Below are positions 36,826-46,247 of a stretch of DNA of 64,000 bases, piece after piece (the stretch's first letter is position 1; the number at the start of each line of letters is the position of its first letter). Source of the DNA: Convivina intestini (lineage in GTDB: Bacteria > Bacillota > Bacilli > Lactobacillales > Lactobacillaceae). The translations under genes were made by a program, and so were the position numbers. The stretch is from contig NZ_QEKT01000001.1 of the NCBI RefSeq assembly GCF_003096575.1, positions 192,102 to 256,101 of the forward strand. Reading direction: 5' to 3'. A model generated the notes under the pieces. It was not told the DNA's origin, made no database searches, and worked only from the letters and a program-made list of their open reading frames with translations.

Positions 36826-38097
36826 TTAGCCAAACCAACGGCCAGTCATCACATTTAACCCATCCTGGGTGTAAATTTCAATCACATCGTGATCAACCAT
36901 AAGGAGTAATTGGTCAACCTTTCCCTGCATTTGGCGATGACCAATTTCACCGGATTCCCACTGACGACGCTCAAAATGGAGAATGGCGCCCCGCTTTTTT
37001 AATTCGGCATTGTGTCCCAATTTTAAAGTCCAGTCAGCGGCCGTATCAATGGTATATTGGCCTGGCTTTAAGCTATCTTCAAAGTTAGTCAACGGTTTTG
37101 GATCTAAGATTTCTACAATTGGTTGCTGGACCAATTTTTGCTCAGCATTCAAATGCAATTCTCGTGGCAAACTCAATGTGTGTACCCAATTTTGCTTAGC
37201 GATCGTTGGTACTTCAGCCTCACGCTTGGGTGGCATCATGCCTACCCAGCCCCACATAATTTTACGATGATTAGGCGCCAACATGGTCTGCGGTGCATAA
37301 AATTCAAAGCCCTCATCGACTTCATTAAAGTCACCTTGTACTTCAAAACGTGCCTTTTCTTCGTCAAAATGACCGACTACATAGCCAGTGTTATGGATAT
37401 TTTGAAAACGATGTTGCATTAAATCCGCAGGTAATCCCTGCGGTGAAAACATCAAAACCTGTTTACCATCGAACTCGATTAAATCTGGACATTCGAGCAT
37501 ATAGCCGCGAATATCAGAAAGTTGCTCCCCTAACAAAGAACCCTTAAAGGTCCACTCAGTTAAATCAGCTGACTCGTAAATAATAATATCGCCAATTTGA
37601 TTGTCATGTTGCGCACCCAAAATTAAGAAATAGTGGCCATTTTTTCCTTGCCAAACCATCGGATCGCGCACATCTTTGGTAAAACCTTCCGGATGAGGGA
37701 AAAGCTGCCCTAATTTTTCAAAATGAATGCCGTCATCACTAACAGCCCACATTTGTGTTGATTTAACACTTTGCCCCTGGCCATTACGTACATTCCCGGT
37801 ATAAAAAAGATATAAACGATCATCTTTTACCAAAGCGGTCCCAGAATAAATACCAGCGCTGTCTAAATCTGGCATAGATGGTTTTAAAGCTGGCTCAACT
37901 CGTTGCCAAGTCTGCAAATCATCCGAAATGAAGTGCCCCCACTCCTTGTATTTATGGTTACAGCCCTTCGGATTCCATTGATAAAAAACATGATATTTAC
38001 CTTTGAAGTACACTAAGCCATTCGGATCATTTAATAGACCAAATTCTGGATACAAATGGTTTGCTTCATAAGCTGTGGGATCATTTTTTACTAACAT
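36826..38097 (-). CDS. scrB: Sucrose-6-phosphate hydrolase (GH32)
   Basis: Splits sucrose 6-phosphate into glucose 6-phosphate and fructose in the cytoplasm. A 423-residue GH32 enzyme with the nucleophile in LLNDPNGLVYFKG (about 22-34), the stabiliser in RDPMVW (about 143-148) and the acid/base Glu in LECPDLIEF (about 200-208), followed by a C-terminal beta-sandwich that is slightly short. No signal peptide, as expected for a cytoplasmic phosphosugar enzyme. It follows scrA by 12 bases and shares its promoter. Confidence 0.92.
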   Translation of the reverse strand: MLVKNDPTAYEANHLYPEFGLLNDPNGLVYFKGKYHVFYQWNPKGCNHKYKEWGHFISDDLQTWQRVEPALKPSMPDLDSAGIYSGTALVKDDRLYLFYTGNVRNGQGQSVKSTQMWAVSDDGIHFEKLGQLFPHPEGFTKDVRDPMVWQGKNGHYFLILGAQHDNQIGDIIIYESADLTEWTFKGSLLGEQLSDIRGYMLECPDLIEFDGKQVLMFSPQGLPADLMQHRFQNIHNTGYVVGHFDEEKARFEVQGDFNEVDEGFEFYAPQTMLAPNHRKIMWGWVGMMPPKREAEVPTIAKQNWVHTLSLPRELHLNAEQKLVQQPIVEILDPKPLTNFEDSLKPGQYTIDTAADWTLKLGHNAELKKRGAILHFERRQWESGEIGHRQMQGKVDQLLLMVDHDVIEIYTQDGLNVMTGRWFG

Positions 38098-38109
38098 AGG
38101 AAACTCCTT

Positions 38110-40092
38110 TTAGGACTTGGCTTCAGCCTCTTTGGGGATGGCCGTTAAAATAACTTGATCAGTAGCGACTTGACGACCGAATTGCTGATTGGCAACGACA
38201 CGGTCAAATTCATTCGTATTGGTAATTATTACCATAGTTGTGACCGGATAACCAGCTGCTTGAATAACTTTAGTATCAAAAGTACCTAACAAATCCCCTT
38301 TTTTAACGTGCTGTCCTTGACTAACCTGACTTTCAAAGCCCTTACCAGCCAAGTTAACGGTATCTATCCCGACGTGAATCAAAACCTCCACACCCTCATC
38401 TGTTTTCATACCATAAGCATGTTTGGTACCGTAGGCAACGGTAATTTCACCATCGGCCGGTGCAATAATTTGATTACCGCTAGGCTCAATGGCAATACCA
38501 GTACCCATCATACCCGTCGAGAAAACTGGATCCTTAACGGTAGTAATGTCAATCAATTCACCAGCAACTGGTGCATCAATCAAATAACCAGCTTGACTTT
38601 TTACTGACTCTTGATTCGCATCATCAACTGGCGTACTAGTAGCGTCGGTTGTTGAAGCTGTTTGACCATTAATGACAGCCATGTGTTGACGGCCATAAAC
38701 CAAAGTAATACTAAAAGCTAGGGCAAAACTAACTGCAATTGCTAAGAAGAAACCAATCCACTTAGTTGGCGGGATTGCAATAAAGCCAATCACGCCGGCC
38801 GGTCCCAAGGACGATGACAAAACGTGGAAAATCCCCATCACCAAACTAGCTACCCCTGAAGCACCAAGAGCAATGAAGAATGGGAACTTATACTTCAAAT
38901 TAACCCCGAACAAGGCCGGTTCGGTAATTCCTAACATAGCTGAGGCACCGGCTGAAGATGAAAGTGCCCGTAATTTTTCATTCCCTTTGCCTAAGAAGTA
39001 CATGGCAAAAGTTGCTGCTCCCTGGGCAACGTTAGCACAGGTCGCAATTGGAAAAATAAAATCACCACCGGTTTTTGAAATATTAGCTAGTAATTGAGTT
39101 TCAATAGCTGGGAAACTTTGGTGTAACCCGGTAATAACAATGGCTGAATAAAATGAACCAAAGATAGCATACCCAATAAATCCAAAAGTCGTAACCATCC
39201 AAGTTAACCCATCAGTTAGGCCGTTAGAAACAACTCGCAAAACTGGTCCAACAATGGTAAAGGTGACAAAACCAGTAATTAAAATTGCTAACATGGGGGT
39301 GAAGGTAAAGTCGACCGCACCCTTTAAGTGCTTATGGAAAAACTTTTCCAAGGTGGCCAAAATAAAGGCTACCCCAATCACCGGCAAAACCTGTCCTTGA
39401 TAACCGGCTTGAGCCACATGCAGACCGAATAAATCCCAAGTGGGCATTTTACCACTGGCCATCACTTCCGCCACTTTGTAGCCATTAACCAAATCAGGCA
39501 TTACCAACATCATGCCGGCTGCGGCACCTAAAATTTCACTACCACCAAAACGCCGTGTAGCTGTAATCCCAATCAAAATTGGCAAAAAGGCAAATGGTGC
39601 GGCAGCCATCAAGTTGACCATCTGAGCCAATCCCGTAATTTGGGGATACATCGCTACCAAAGATTTCGTGCCAAAAATACCAGCAGCGGTTAACACGTTA
39701 TTTAAGGCCATTAACAAACCACCAGCAACCAAGGCCGGAATTAATGGCACAAAGATGTCAGATAGGACCTTAATCAAGGCCATAATGGGGTTGGGCTTAC
39801 CATTTTGAGCGGCAATTTTCTTCAAGTCATCGGTTGTCGCTGATTTAACGCCAGTCAACTTAACAAATTCGTCATAGACCTTATTAACATCTCCGGGTCC
39901 AACAATAATTTGATATTGCCCATCGGCATTAAAAGTCCCCTTCAAATCAGGATCATCATCAAGGGCCTGTTGATCGATGTTTTTTACATCCTTAAGTACC
40001 AAACGCAGTCGCGTGGCACAGTGTGCGGCGGCCACAACGTTCTCGGGATGGACAGCTGTGGCAATCCGCTGCGCTACCTCGTTATGCTTCAT
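38110..40092 (-). CDS. scrA: Sucrose-specific PTS enzyme IIBCA
   Basis: Imports sucrose and phosphorylates it to sucrose 6-phosphate. The 660-residue protein has an EIIB domain at the N-terminus (phosphocysteine 25 in [10 protein letters not shown]), a membrane EIIC domain (about 105-450, [15 protein letters not shown]) and a C-terminal EIIA domain of the glucose type (phosphohistidine near 570 in [11 protein letters not shown]). The B-C-A order and the neighbours scrB and scrR make sucrose the clear substrate, although trehalose-type EIIs share this plan. Promoter with cre and LacI-type operator upstream; AAAGGAGAGG ribosome site. Confidence 0.92.
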   Translation of the reverse strand: MKHNEVAQRIATAVHPENVVAAAHCATRLRLVLKDVKNIDQQALDDDPDLKGTFNADGQYQIIVGPGDVNKVYDEFVKLTGVKSATTDDLKKIAAQNGKPNPIMALIKVLSDIFVPLIPALVAGGLLMALNNVLTAAGIFGTKSLVAMYPQITGLAQMVNLMAAAPFAFLPILIGITATRRFGGSEILGAAAGMMLVMPDLVNGYKVAEVMASGKMPTWDLFGLHVAQAGYQGQVLPVIGVAFILATLEKFFHKHLKGAVDFTFTPMLAILITGFVTFTIVGPVLRVVSNGLTDGLTWMVTTFGFIGYAIFGSFYSAIVITGLHQSFPAIETQLLANISKTGGDFIFPIATCANVAQGAATFAMYFLGKGNEKLRALSSSAGASAMLGITEPALFGVNLKYKFPFFIALGASGVASLVMGIFHVLSSSLGPAGVIGFIAIPPTKWIGFFLAIAVSFALAFSITLVYGRQHMAVINGQTASTTDATSTPVDDANQESVKSQAGYLIDAPVAGELIDITTVKDPVFSTGMMGTGIAIEPSGNQIIAPADGEITVAYGTKHAYGMKTDEGVEVLIHVGIDTVNLAGKGFESQVSQGQHVKKGDLLGTFDTKVIQAAGYPVTTMVIITNTNEFDRVVANQQFGRQVATDQVILTAIPKEAEAKS

Positions 40093-40122
40093 ATTCCTCT
40101 CCTTTACATATCCGGTCTTCAG

Positions 40123-40174
40123 GAACCGGTTCTAGTTTCATTCTTAGTGTAACCGCTTACAATAAAATTCGCAA
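40123..40174 (-). promoter_or_regulatory. scrA promoter with cre site and ScrR-type operator
   Basis: TTGCGA, 17-base spacer, TACACT on the minus strand. TGTAAGCGGTTACA (40148-40161), a near-consensus CcpA cre, overlaps the -10. GAACCGGTTC (40123-40132), a perfect palindrome with the CCGG core of LacI-family operators, lies just downstream of the start point. Together they predict catabolite repression plus control by ScrR. Confidence 0.75.
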
Positions 40175-40220
40175 GTTTTTTTATTATTGCAAGGCAATAT
40201 TCTGATATGATAAAGCTATT

Positions 40221-41186
40221 ATGGAAAAGAAAGTTACGATTCAAGACATTGCCCGTCAGGCCGAAGTAGCCAAAAGTACGGTTTCTCGTTATTTAAATGG
40301 AGGCTCAGTTAGTCCCCAAACGCGACGTAAAATTGATGAGATTGTCCGTAAAAATCAATATATTCCCAATACCTTTGCCCAAGGGTTAAAACAGGAAAAG
40401 AATCGCACGATCGGTGTGATTGTGCCTCGACTAGACTCAATGGCTCAGGTAGAGATGTTACGTGGATTAGATTCAGCTAATCAAAACGATACTTTTTTGA
40501 TTGCCAATATTTATCAAGACCCAATTCGGGAGTTAGCGGCAATTAAGAAGTTCATTGCCCAAAAAGTAGCTGGTCTAATCATTTTAACGGCCAATCTAAC
40601 CGATGAAATCCGCCAGACGCTGCTTGATGCTGATATCCCAGTCGTTTTACAGGGACAAGATGAACCAGATTTTGCCCGGGTAATGATGGATGACCAACAG
40701 GCTGGAAAGGTGGTTGGCCAATATATTCAGACCTTAGCACCCAAAAATGTTTTAATTCTAAACGTCGATTCAAAACTAGATTGGGCGGTTGGTTATGAAC
40801 GTTTTCAGGGCCTAAAGGCTGCTCTAGCCAATATTCCTCATCAAGAGATTATCACGACTTTTAAACGGCAAACCGCAAAATTAGATGCCGCTAAAGCAAT
40901 GAGTCAACAACATTACGACTTGGTAATTGGTGCTACCGATGCAATTGCTGTGGGTGCCATGCAGGCTGGTTTTGAATTAAATCAACAGTCCTACTACCTC
41001 GGCTTTGGTCAATCAGTTTATAGCGAAATTGTGTCCCCAGAATTAACCAGCTTTGAATTTAATTTCTTTGAAACTGGCGAACAGATTTATGACCTCTTCC
41101 AAAAAATTCGTAACGAAGCTAATATCCGGCCACTGAAGATTGTAATTCCTGGTCAATTAATTAGACGAGCTTCAACCAAAAAATAA
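40221..41186 (+). CDS. scrR: LacI-family sucrose operon repressor
   Basis: A 321-residue regulator with an N-terminal LacI helix-turn-helix (TIQDIARQAEVAKSTVSRYLNG, about 5-26) and hinge, then a sugar-binding periplasmic-type domain (RTIGVIVPRLDS onward). It is divergent from scrA, and the palindromic GAACCGGTTC between them fits a LacI operator. It probably represses scrAB until sucrose or a derivative is present. It ends in a bidirectional terminator shared with the second SemiSWEET. Confidence 0.9.
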   Translation: MEKKVTIQDIARQAEVAKSTVSRYLNGGSVSPQTRRKIDEIVRKNQYIPNTFAQGLKQEKNRTIGVIVPRLDSMAQVEMLRGLDSANQNDTFLIANIYQDPIRELAAIKKFIAQKVAGLIILTANLTDEIRQTLLDADIPVVLQGQDEPDFARVMMDDQQAGKVVGQYIQTLAPKNVLILNVDSKLDWAVGYERFQGLKAALANIPHQEIITTFKRQTAKLDAAKAMSQQHYDLVIGATDAIAVGAMQAGFELNQQSYYLGFGQSVYSEIVSPELTSFEFNFFETGEQIYDLFQKIRNEANIRPLKIVIPGQLIRRASTKK

Positions 41187-41216
41187 AAAAAATGATAGCT
41201 TACGCTATCATTTTTT
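41187..41216. terminator. Bidirectional terminator between scrR and SemiSWEET 2
   Basis: A perfect 13-bp stem (41187-41199 with 41204-41216) and four-base loop; A- and T-tracts at both ends. Confidence 0.85.
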
Positions 41217-41218
41217 AT

Positions 41219-41479
41219 TTATAGAGCTGTAAGAGCAGTAATCAGGCCTAAAACCACGCCTAAAGCATTGGGGATAATCAAAATGTAATCCTTTTTGGGA
41301 GAATTCGTTAACCCGTATAAGACCCAAATCAAACAGGAAATCGCAGCAACCAAAGGCTGATAAGGTTGCGCTTTATCTCCAGCTAAGTTTGAAAAAATTT
41401 GTGGAATATAAGCCAAAAAAACAAAAATTCCGATGAAGGCTCCAATGGAACCAATGACGACGTGAAACTTATCTTTCAT
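41219..41479 (-). CDS. SemiSWEET family sugar transporter (copy 2)
   Basis: An 86-residue three-helix protein with the PQ-loop motif AYIPQIFSNL (about 23-32) and ISCLIWVLYGLTNSPKKD, clearly paralogous to the protein at 4730-4990. SemiSWEETs move sugars down their gradient without energy. It converges on scrR, and an extended -10 promoter with a cre site precedes it, so it appears to follow the same catabolite control as sucrose uptake. It might release or take up the free glucose or fructose linked to sucrose use; this is inference. Confidence 0.85.
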   Translation of the reverse strand: MKDKFHVVIGSIGAFIGIFVFLAYIPQIFSNLAGDKAQPYQPLVAAISCLIWVLYGLTNSPKKDYILIIPNALGVVLGLITALTAL

Positions 41480-41523
41480 TTGTGTAAATTTCCAATCATG
41501 TTACGTTTTTAATATACCCATCC

Positions 41524-41557
41524 ATTATAACAGATTTTGAGAAAGAAAGCGTTTTCT
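41524..41557 (-). promoter_or_regulatory. SemiSWEET 2 promoter with cre site
   Basis: An extended -10 (TGTTATAAT, minus strand) with AGAAAACGCTTTCT (41544-41557), a palindromic cre variant differing at its outer bases, at the -35 position. Confidence 0.6.
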
Positions 41558-41559
41558 AT

Positions 41560-42864
41560 TTAATTGGATTTTAACCGGTCAATTCGTCCATCAACCACTT
41601 CAATCTTCTCATCCCGTACAAAAATACGAACCTCATCACTGCCATCTTCCATGGCATAGACAATTTCTTGTGGAGTTGTCAACTGCTGAATAACATTATC
41701 CGCAATTGTACCGACTTCTTGACCAAAAACAGGCTGTGTAAGCGCATCAAATTGATTATCAAGGTCTAACGTTAACTTTTCTTTTTCATCTTCTGTACTT
41801 TTTTGATAATTTTCAGCATGACTTCGAACTTTTTTAGCCGCTTTAAATGGCAAATGACCAGCAACTTCGGTCAATTTATTGAAAGCACCATCCGTGACAT
41901 CACCGAGACTGTCCATCTTGGTAACCATTGTCAACGCTTTTTCTACTATAGGGGTACGAACCTTTTCAACATAAGTTTTAGCATTATTTACAAAACTTAA
42001 TTCGTACTGTTCCTTAAAGGCATTTACTCGTTCTTCAATTACAGCCGAATCTTCACCACGTTTCACCATTGAAGCAATAATCGTTAAACGTACCAACCAT
42101 GATAACGAATCAGCATAATAGGCCACTTTAAAGAACTGCATGTAATCACTGGCAGCTACTTTTTGCATCATAGCCTTCACCCGACCTTGATCATTAAATC
42201 CCTTAACCTTGAGCAAATCAGTTACATCACTTTGATCTAACAAAATTTTATACTGATGATAAACATTTTGGGCATCATTAGCCATTGTCGCTAATTCGTT
42301 TAAATTAGCATCTGAAATATTGGTCTGCTTGGTAATCGCCTTGATTCGTTCATCGATTGTCAGCAACTGCCCCATTTTTTCAGCATGCATAATGTCGACT
42401 ACTGCGTTTAATTTATCAGTAATGACATCCAATTTTTCATTAATCTCTTGGAATTGTTCTTTAACGACCATTGTAGTCATCATAATTAAGGGAACAGCTG
42501 GATTACTAACAGTCCCCGCCACGGTAATTCCATTTACAGGTGTAAAACCACTATGCCCTATAATTTTACCGCCAACACTTTTAACAGCAGTTCCAACACC
42601 ACCATTATTAAAATGCATAAGGGCTGTAGGATCCATAGCATTTGTAAACAATTGTTGCCCAATATCTGTAGTCATTGCCACCGTTTGAGTTAAATTTGCC
42701 GAAGCAAATGCGCCTGCTACGCCTAGAGTACCGTCAGCCAATACTTCACGATATTTGCCTTGCTCTAATTCAGCGGGTTGTGTACGCATTAAATTAAGTT
42801 CATCGCCAACCGTGTTTCTTAAAATTAAAGCATCTAATTGATTTATTTGTGGTTGATTTTCCAT
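41560..42864 (-). CDS. Unknown 434-residue protein with hydrophobic segment and coiled-coil region
   Basis: I do not recognise this family. No signal peptide. Residues about 46-130 are glycine- and alanine-rich and moderately hydrophobic (LGVAGAFASANLTQ, then PAVPLIMMTTMVV). They are followed by a clear coiled-coil stretch (EQFQEINEKLDVITDKLNAV, about 137-156). The rest is predominantly helical and charged, with a short beta-rich end (EVRIFVRDEKIEVVDGRI). The layout, a hydrophobic hairpin next to long helices, recalls helical pore-forming or membrane-remodelling proteins but is not proof. It is flanked by AT-rich gaps and lies beside a CPBP protease gene. It has its own ribosome site (AGGAG). 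Confidence 0.6.
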   Translation of the reverse strand: MENQPQINQLDALILRNTVGDELNLMRTQPAELEQGKYREVLADGTLGVAGAFASANLTQTVAMTTDIGQQLFTNAMDPTALMHFNNGGVGTAVKSVGGKIIGHSGFTPVNGITVAGTVSNPAVPLIMMTTMVVKEQFQEINEKLDVITDKLNAVVDIMHAEKMGQLLTIDERIKAITKQTNISDANLNELATMANDAQNVYHQYKILLDQSDVTDLLKVKGFNDQGRVKAMMQKVAASDYMQFFKVAYYADSLSWLVRLTIIASMVKRGEDSAVIEERVNAFKEQYELSFVNNAKTYVEKVRTPIVEKALTMVTKMDSLGDVTDGAFNKLTEVAGHLPFKAAKKVRSHAENYQKSTEDEKEKLTLDLDNQFDALTQPVFGQEVGTIADNVIQQLTTPQEIVYAMEDGSDEVRIFVRDEKIEVVDGRIDRLKSN

Positions 42865-42993
42865 AATCTTCTCCTAAAATTGTAATCAATAACTATACAA
42901 TTATCACATAAAACAAAATCAATTATCATTTCAATTTAATATTTCACATAAGTACTTTTAATTAAAATTTGATAATCTTTCAAATTAAAAAGC

Positions 42994-43017
42994 GAAGTAG
43001 TAACTAATGTCCACTTC
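42994..43017 (-). terminator. Weak terminator after the CPBP gene
   Basis: GAAGTAG and CCACTTC can form a 7-bp stem (one wobble) followed leftward by GCTTTTT. The interval 42865-43042 is otherwise AT-rich without a visible gene. Confidence 0.4.
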
Positions 43018-43042
43018 ACATTTAATGACGTATTTTATTTAA

Positions 43043-43726
43043 TTAAAACAAGAATGGTATGAGACGGACAAAATCTTGGATGTAATGCGCATAAATACCA
43101 CCACGTAAAGAATTAGTACTTCTCCAAAGCATAGTAAATGGGTATCTTCCTAGTCCCACTGCTAAAACTATACCAAAGTTACCTTGATATGCTGGCAGGT
43201 GAAGGAACATAAAAATAATACATCCAATTAGATTAGCAATTGTCCAAGACCAAAAAAAAGATATATTTTTAAAATAACAATAATTCAAAATTGGCAAAGT
43301 AAAAGCCGCCATAATTAATTCTTCACCTGGAATTTGAACAACTAACATCAAAATAGTTAACCAACGGTCTAGTTTATCTGCTTGATGTAGTTCAGTGAAA
43401 ATATTATGTGTAGCAAGCGGAGTATGAAAACCAACAATCAAAACTCCAATCACAACAATAATTATCAAATTTGATAATACAAAACCCCAGATTACCCGAA
43501 GAACAGAACCTTTTTTCATTGGTGCTAAAAGTTTTTTTAAAGAATCAAGGCCATAGATCAATATTAATGACAATAAACCGCCGATTGTCATAAATACGGG
43601 TGAACAATAAAATTGATAATCAACAATAAGATCAGGCCAGGGACTAATTAGCTGTCCAACCGAAAATATGGCAAACAATAACCCCAACAACCAACGTTGC
43701 CAACTTAAAATTTTTAACTTTTCCAT
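43043..43726 (-). CDS. CPBP-family intramembrane glutamic protease
   Basis: A 227-residue protein with about seven helices. It carries the CPBP/Abi motifs: paired glutamates in IPGEELIMAAF (about 134-144), FMFLHLPAY with the first histidine, and GGIYAHYIQDF with the second histidine and aspartate near the C-terminus. In lactic acid bacteria such proteins often give immunity to bacteriocins or process prenylated or signalling peptides. The start at 43726 is preferred since an upstream ATG four bases away is out of frame and the longer frame starts with TTG. No bacteriocin precursor is visible nearby. Confidence 0.8.
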   Translation of the reverse strand: MEKLKILSWQRWLLGLLFAIFSVGQLISPWPDLIVDYQFYCSPVFMTIGGLLSLILIYGLDSLKKLLAPMKKGSVLRVIWGFVLSNLIIIVVIGVLIVGFHTPLATHNIFTELHQADKLDRWLTILMLVVQIPGEELIMAAFTLPILNYCYFKNISFFWSWTIANLIGCIIFMFLHLPAYQGNFGIVLAVGLGRYPFTMLWRSTNSLRGGIYAHYIQDFVRLIPFLF

Positions 43727-43827
43727 CCATATACACTCTCTATTAACCAATGCCTCTCTTAATTGTACAAAACAACTCTATAATTATGACATAGCAATCC
43801 ACCAATTAAAATAATAATATACTATTT

Positions 43828-44325
43828 TCACATTCTTTCATACTTCCCCGCCTCAAAATCCAACAACCACTTCTTTCGTTCCAATCCACCAGCATAACCG
43901 GTTAAAGAACCGTCAGAACCGACAATCCGATGACAAGGCACAATCAATAAAATTGGATTATGGCCAACAGCCCCACCGACTGCCTGGCTAAAATTTTTAG
44001 GTTCTGATACATCGGCCTGCAAAGCCTGGGAGATATCACCATAACTAATACGCTTTCCATAAGGTACTTGAGCAACCACCGCTAAGACTCGTTGGCGAAA
44101 ATTAGTGACTGCCAAGTCTAAAGGGACGACAACCGCATTAGGATCTTCTCCAGCAAAATATAAATCTAACCATTGAATTGCTGCTTTAATTGGTCTAGTT
44201 AACTGCCGGGCTTCGACAATTTCCTGCCCTTCCTTTTGATCAACAAAATACAAACTAGTTAAATAATCCCCCTTACTGGTCATACCAATTGTCCCCAGTG
44301 GTGATTCATACTCGTAATACGCCAT
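43828..44325 (-). CDS. ogt: Methylated-DNA-protein cysteine methyltransferase
   Basis: Repairs O6-methylguanine by taking the methyl group onto its own cysteine. The 165-residue protein has the active site VPCHRIVGSDGSLTGYAGG (cysteine near residue 130), and the DNA-binding region VPYGKRISYGDI is typical. Single-domain Ogt type without an Ada regulatory domain. GGAG ribosome site; it follows adhP but is separated from it by a terminator. Confidence 0.92.
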   Translation of the reverse strand: MAYYEYESPLGTIGMTSKGDYLTSLYFVDQKEGQEIVEARQLTRPIKAAIQWLDLYFAGEDPNAVVVPLDLAVTNFRQRVLAVVAQVPYGKRISYGDISQALQADVSEPKNFSQAVGGAVGHNPILLIVPCHRIVGSDGSLTGYAGGLERKKWLLDFEAGKYERM

Positions 44326-44344
44326 CTTATCTCCAAAATAAAAA

Positions 44345-44361
44345 CTCCAGTTAAACTGGAG
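44345..44361 (-). terminator. Terminator of adhP
   Basis: CTCCAGT and ACTGGAG with a three-base loop, T-run leftward. It lies just after the adhP stop and before ogt. Confidence 0.8.
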
Positions 44362-44376
44362 CTTTATTCATTAATC

Positions 44377-45429
44377 TTACAACTTAGTAAAGTCGACTAC
44401 CTTACGACCGGTAATCTTACTGTTCTTCATGTCATCAATGGCATCGTTTAGATCAGCAAAGTCAATCGTTTCAACAATTGGCTTTACCTTACCTTCAGCA
44501 CCAAATTGGAAGGCTTCCTTCAAATCTTCACGGGTTCCAACCAATGAGCCACGAACTTCAATACCATCCAAAACCGTCTTCGCAATGTTCAAGGACATGT
44601 CTCCTTGAGGAAGGGCAACAGCCACCAGCTTACCCTTGGTTCGCAAAACGTTAACTGCTTGTGAAAAGGCCGCATCATTGACGGCAGTAACTTGGGCGTT
44701 GTGGACCCCACCAGTTGCTTCGTTAATCTTAGCTACCACATCATCAGTATGGTAATTAGCCAAAACTTCAGCTCCAGCAGCCTTGGCCGCTGCTAACTTA
44801 TCAGGATTACCATCAGCTACGGCTACATGGGCATTAAAGACATTATGTGCATACTGGACAGCCAAGTTTCCCAAACCACCAGCACCGTGAACTGATACCC
44901 ACTGACCAGGCTTGGTTTCCCCAACCTTTAAGGCCTTATACATGGTTACGCCGGCACAAGTGATTGAAGTAGCTTCGACTGGATCTAAGCCTTCAGGTAC
45001 CTTAACGGCATATTTAGCGTCGACAACGGCTTGCTGAGACATAGCCCCATCAATGGTATAGCCTGAGTTCAAAGCTTTACGACAGAAAGTTTCATTACCG
45101 GTTACACAGTAATCACAAACACCACAACCAGAATAGAACCAGGCAATCGATACCCGATCGCCAATCTTCAAGTACTGATCAGCACCTTCACCCAGCTTAG
45201 AAACAATTCCAACACCCTCATGGCCAATTACGCGGCGGAAGTTACCATTGCGCTGTCCTAGTGTGTTTGGATCCCCAAAATCACCTGCGGCACAATGCAA
45301 ATCTGTGTGACACAAACCTACGTATTCAAGATCAACTAAGGCATCTCCAAAGCCTAAAGCTCGGGGTTGCCAGTCATCAATTAAGTCAACGTAACCGTCA
45401 TTTTTACTTCTTACTACAGCTGCCTTCAT
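44377..45429 (-). CDS. adhP: Zinc-dependent alcohol dehydrogenase
   Basis: Interconverts alcohols and aldehydes with NAD(H); in heterofermenters it mainly reduces acetaldehyde to ethanol. The 350-residue medium-chain enzyme has the catalytic zinc ligands in GLCHTDLHCAAGD (Cys about 39) and GHEGVGIVSKLG, the structural zinc cysteines in CGVCDYCVTGNETFC, and the cofactor motif GAGGLGNLAVQYA. It has its own promoter with a consensus 17-base spacing. Confidence 0.92.
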   Translation of the reverse strand: MKAAVVRSKNDGYVDLIDDWQPRALGFGDALVDLEYVGLCHTDLHCAAGDFGDPNTLGQRNGNFRRVIGHEGVGIVSKLGEGADQYLKIGDRVSIAWFYSGCGVCDYCVTGNETFCRKALNSGYTIDGAMSQQAVVDAKYAVKVPEGLDPVEATSITCAGVTMYKALKVGETKPGQWVSVHGAGGLGNLAVQYAHNVFNAHVAVADGNPDKLAAAKAAGAEVLANYHTDDVVAKINEATGGVHNAQVTAVNDAAFSQAVNVLRTKGKLVAVALPQGDMSLNIAKTVLDGIEVRGSLVGTREDLKEAFQFGAEGKVKPIVETIDFADLNDAIDDMKNSKITGRKVVDFTKL

Positions 45430-45466
45430 GTCTAAATACCTCTTCCTTTACATTTTTTACAAGCTC

Positions 45467-45495
45467 ATTATAGGCTTTTTATGTGACAATGTAAA
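45467..45495 (-). promoter_or_regulatory. adhP promoter
   Basis: TTTACA, 17-base spacer, TATAAT on the minus strand. TTGTTTACATTGTCACA around the -35 resembles a degenerate Rex redox-repressor site; this part is tentative. Confidence 0.65.
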
Positions 45496-45504
45496 CAAAG
45501 ATGA

Positions 45505-46140
45505 TTAACGATTTGATTGCTGCACAATCTTCATCAAAAGACCCGTCACCGCCGCCGTAACGACGGCCGCCAAGACGCCTTCCGCCAGACCGTTAGTAAA
45601 GACAATTCCCAAAATAAATTGATCAATATGTTGTAAAGTTTGCCCTAAGGCTTGGGCATATTGGTGCCGGAAAAGCAGTTCAATCAAGCCCATGACCATG
45701 ATGGTATCCATAAAAGAGGCAATAAAACCAGTCAGAACCAAAGACAGCGTTTGCTTTTGCTGACCGAAAATACGCCCGAGGCCTTTAAAGATATAAGCAG
45801 GCACAACCCCAATAATAACCCGAGGCACAATGGCGATAATGACCGCCAACCAGCTCCCGTGATTTGTACCAATAACTGGCACAAAGGGTGAAAAAATAAA
45901 GCCCAAAATAGTCGGTGCCACGGTGGAATGAATTAAACTAGCTAGGCCAAAAACCAAGCCCAAAAAAGCGCCTCGCTTAGGTCCCAGTAAAATCCCACCA
46001 ATAATAACCGGAATGTGAATAGTGGTCGCATTAATAGGCCCCACCGGCACTAGTCCCAAGGGGGTAAAACTCAATAAAATAATAATCGCCGCAAAAATGG
46101 CGGTTACTACCATCGATTGAATATTTTTAGATTTTTGCAT
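45505..46140 (-). CDS. ECF transporter S component (possibly pantothenate-type)
   Basis: A 211-residue membrane protein with about six helices. The region PVGPINATTIHIPVIIGGILLGPKRGAFLG fits ECF vitamin-binding S components, most like the PanT branch from memory. The EcfAAT energy module is not in the window, so it would use a shared module (group II). Substrate assignment is weak; folate or another vitamin is possible. GGGAG ribosome site upstream; a 10-bp hairpin at 46182-46214 lies in its leader. Confidence 0.75.
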   Translation of the reverse strand: MQKSKNIQSMVVTAIFAAIIILLSFTPLGLVPVGPINATTIHIPVIIGGILLGPKRGAFLGLVFGLASLIHSTVAPTILGFIFSPFVPVIGTNHGSWLAVIIAIVPRVIIGVVPAYIFKGLGRIFGQQKQTLSLVLTGFIASFMDTIMVMGLIELLFRHQYAQALGQTLQHIDQFILGIVFTNGLAEGVLAAVVTAAVTGLLMKIVQQSNR

Positions 46141-46181
46141 TTGATGCTCCCGAATTTTTATCTAATAAATTCTAGAATAAC

Positions 46182-46214
46182 AAATTAGCAATTAAGAACA
46201 CAAGTTGCTAATTT
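46182..46214 (-). other. Perfect hairpin in the leader of the ECF S-component gene
   Basis: AAATTAGCAA (46182-46191) pairs fully with TTGCTAATTT (46205-46214), loop 13 bases. It might be a leader structure, an operator or a weak terminator. No riboswitch consensus is recognised. Confidence 0.4.
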
Positions 46215-46226
46215 TTGATAATAAAA

Positions 46227-46247
46227 ACCACTGAATTAGTCAGTGGT
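46227..46247 (-). terminator. Terminator of the MFS-PadR operon
   Basis: ACCACTGA (46227-46234) pairs with TCAGTGGT (46240-46247); it overlaps the PadR stop codon and is followed by T-rich sequence leftward. Confidence 0.75.

Noticed and set aside
46182-46214. Possible vitamin riboswitch before the ECF S component
   Set aside because: Only a single hairpin is visible; the conserved elements of TPP, FMN or THF riboswitches are absent.
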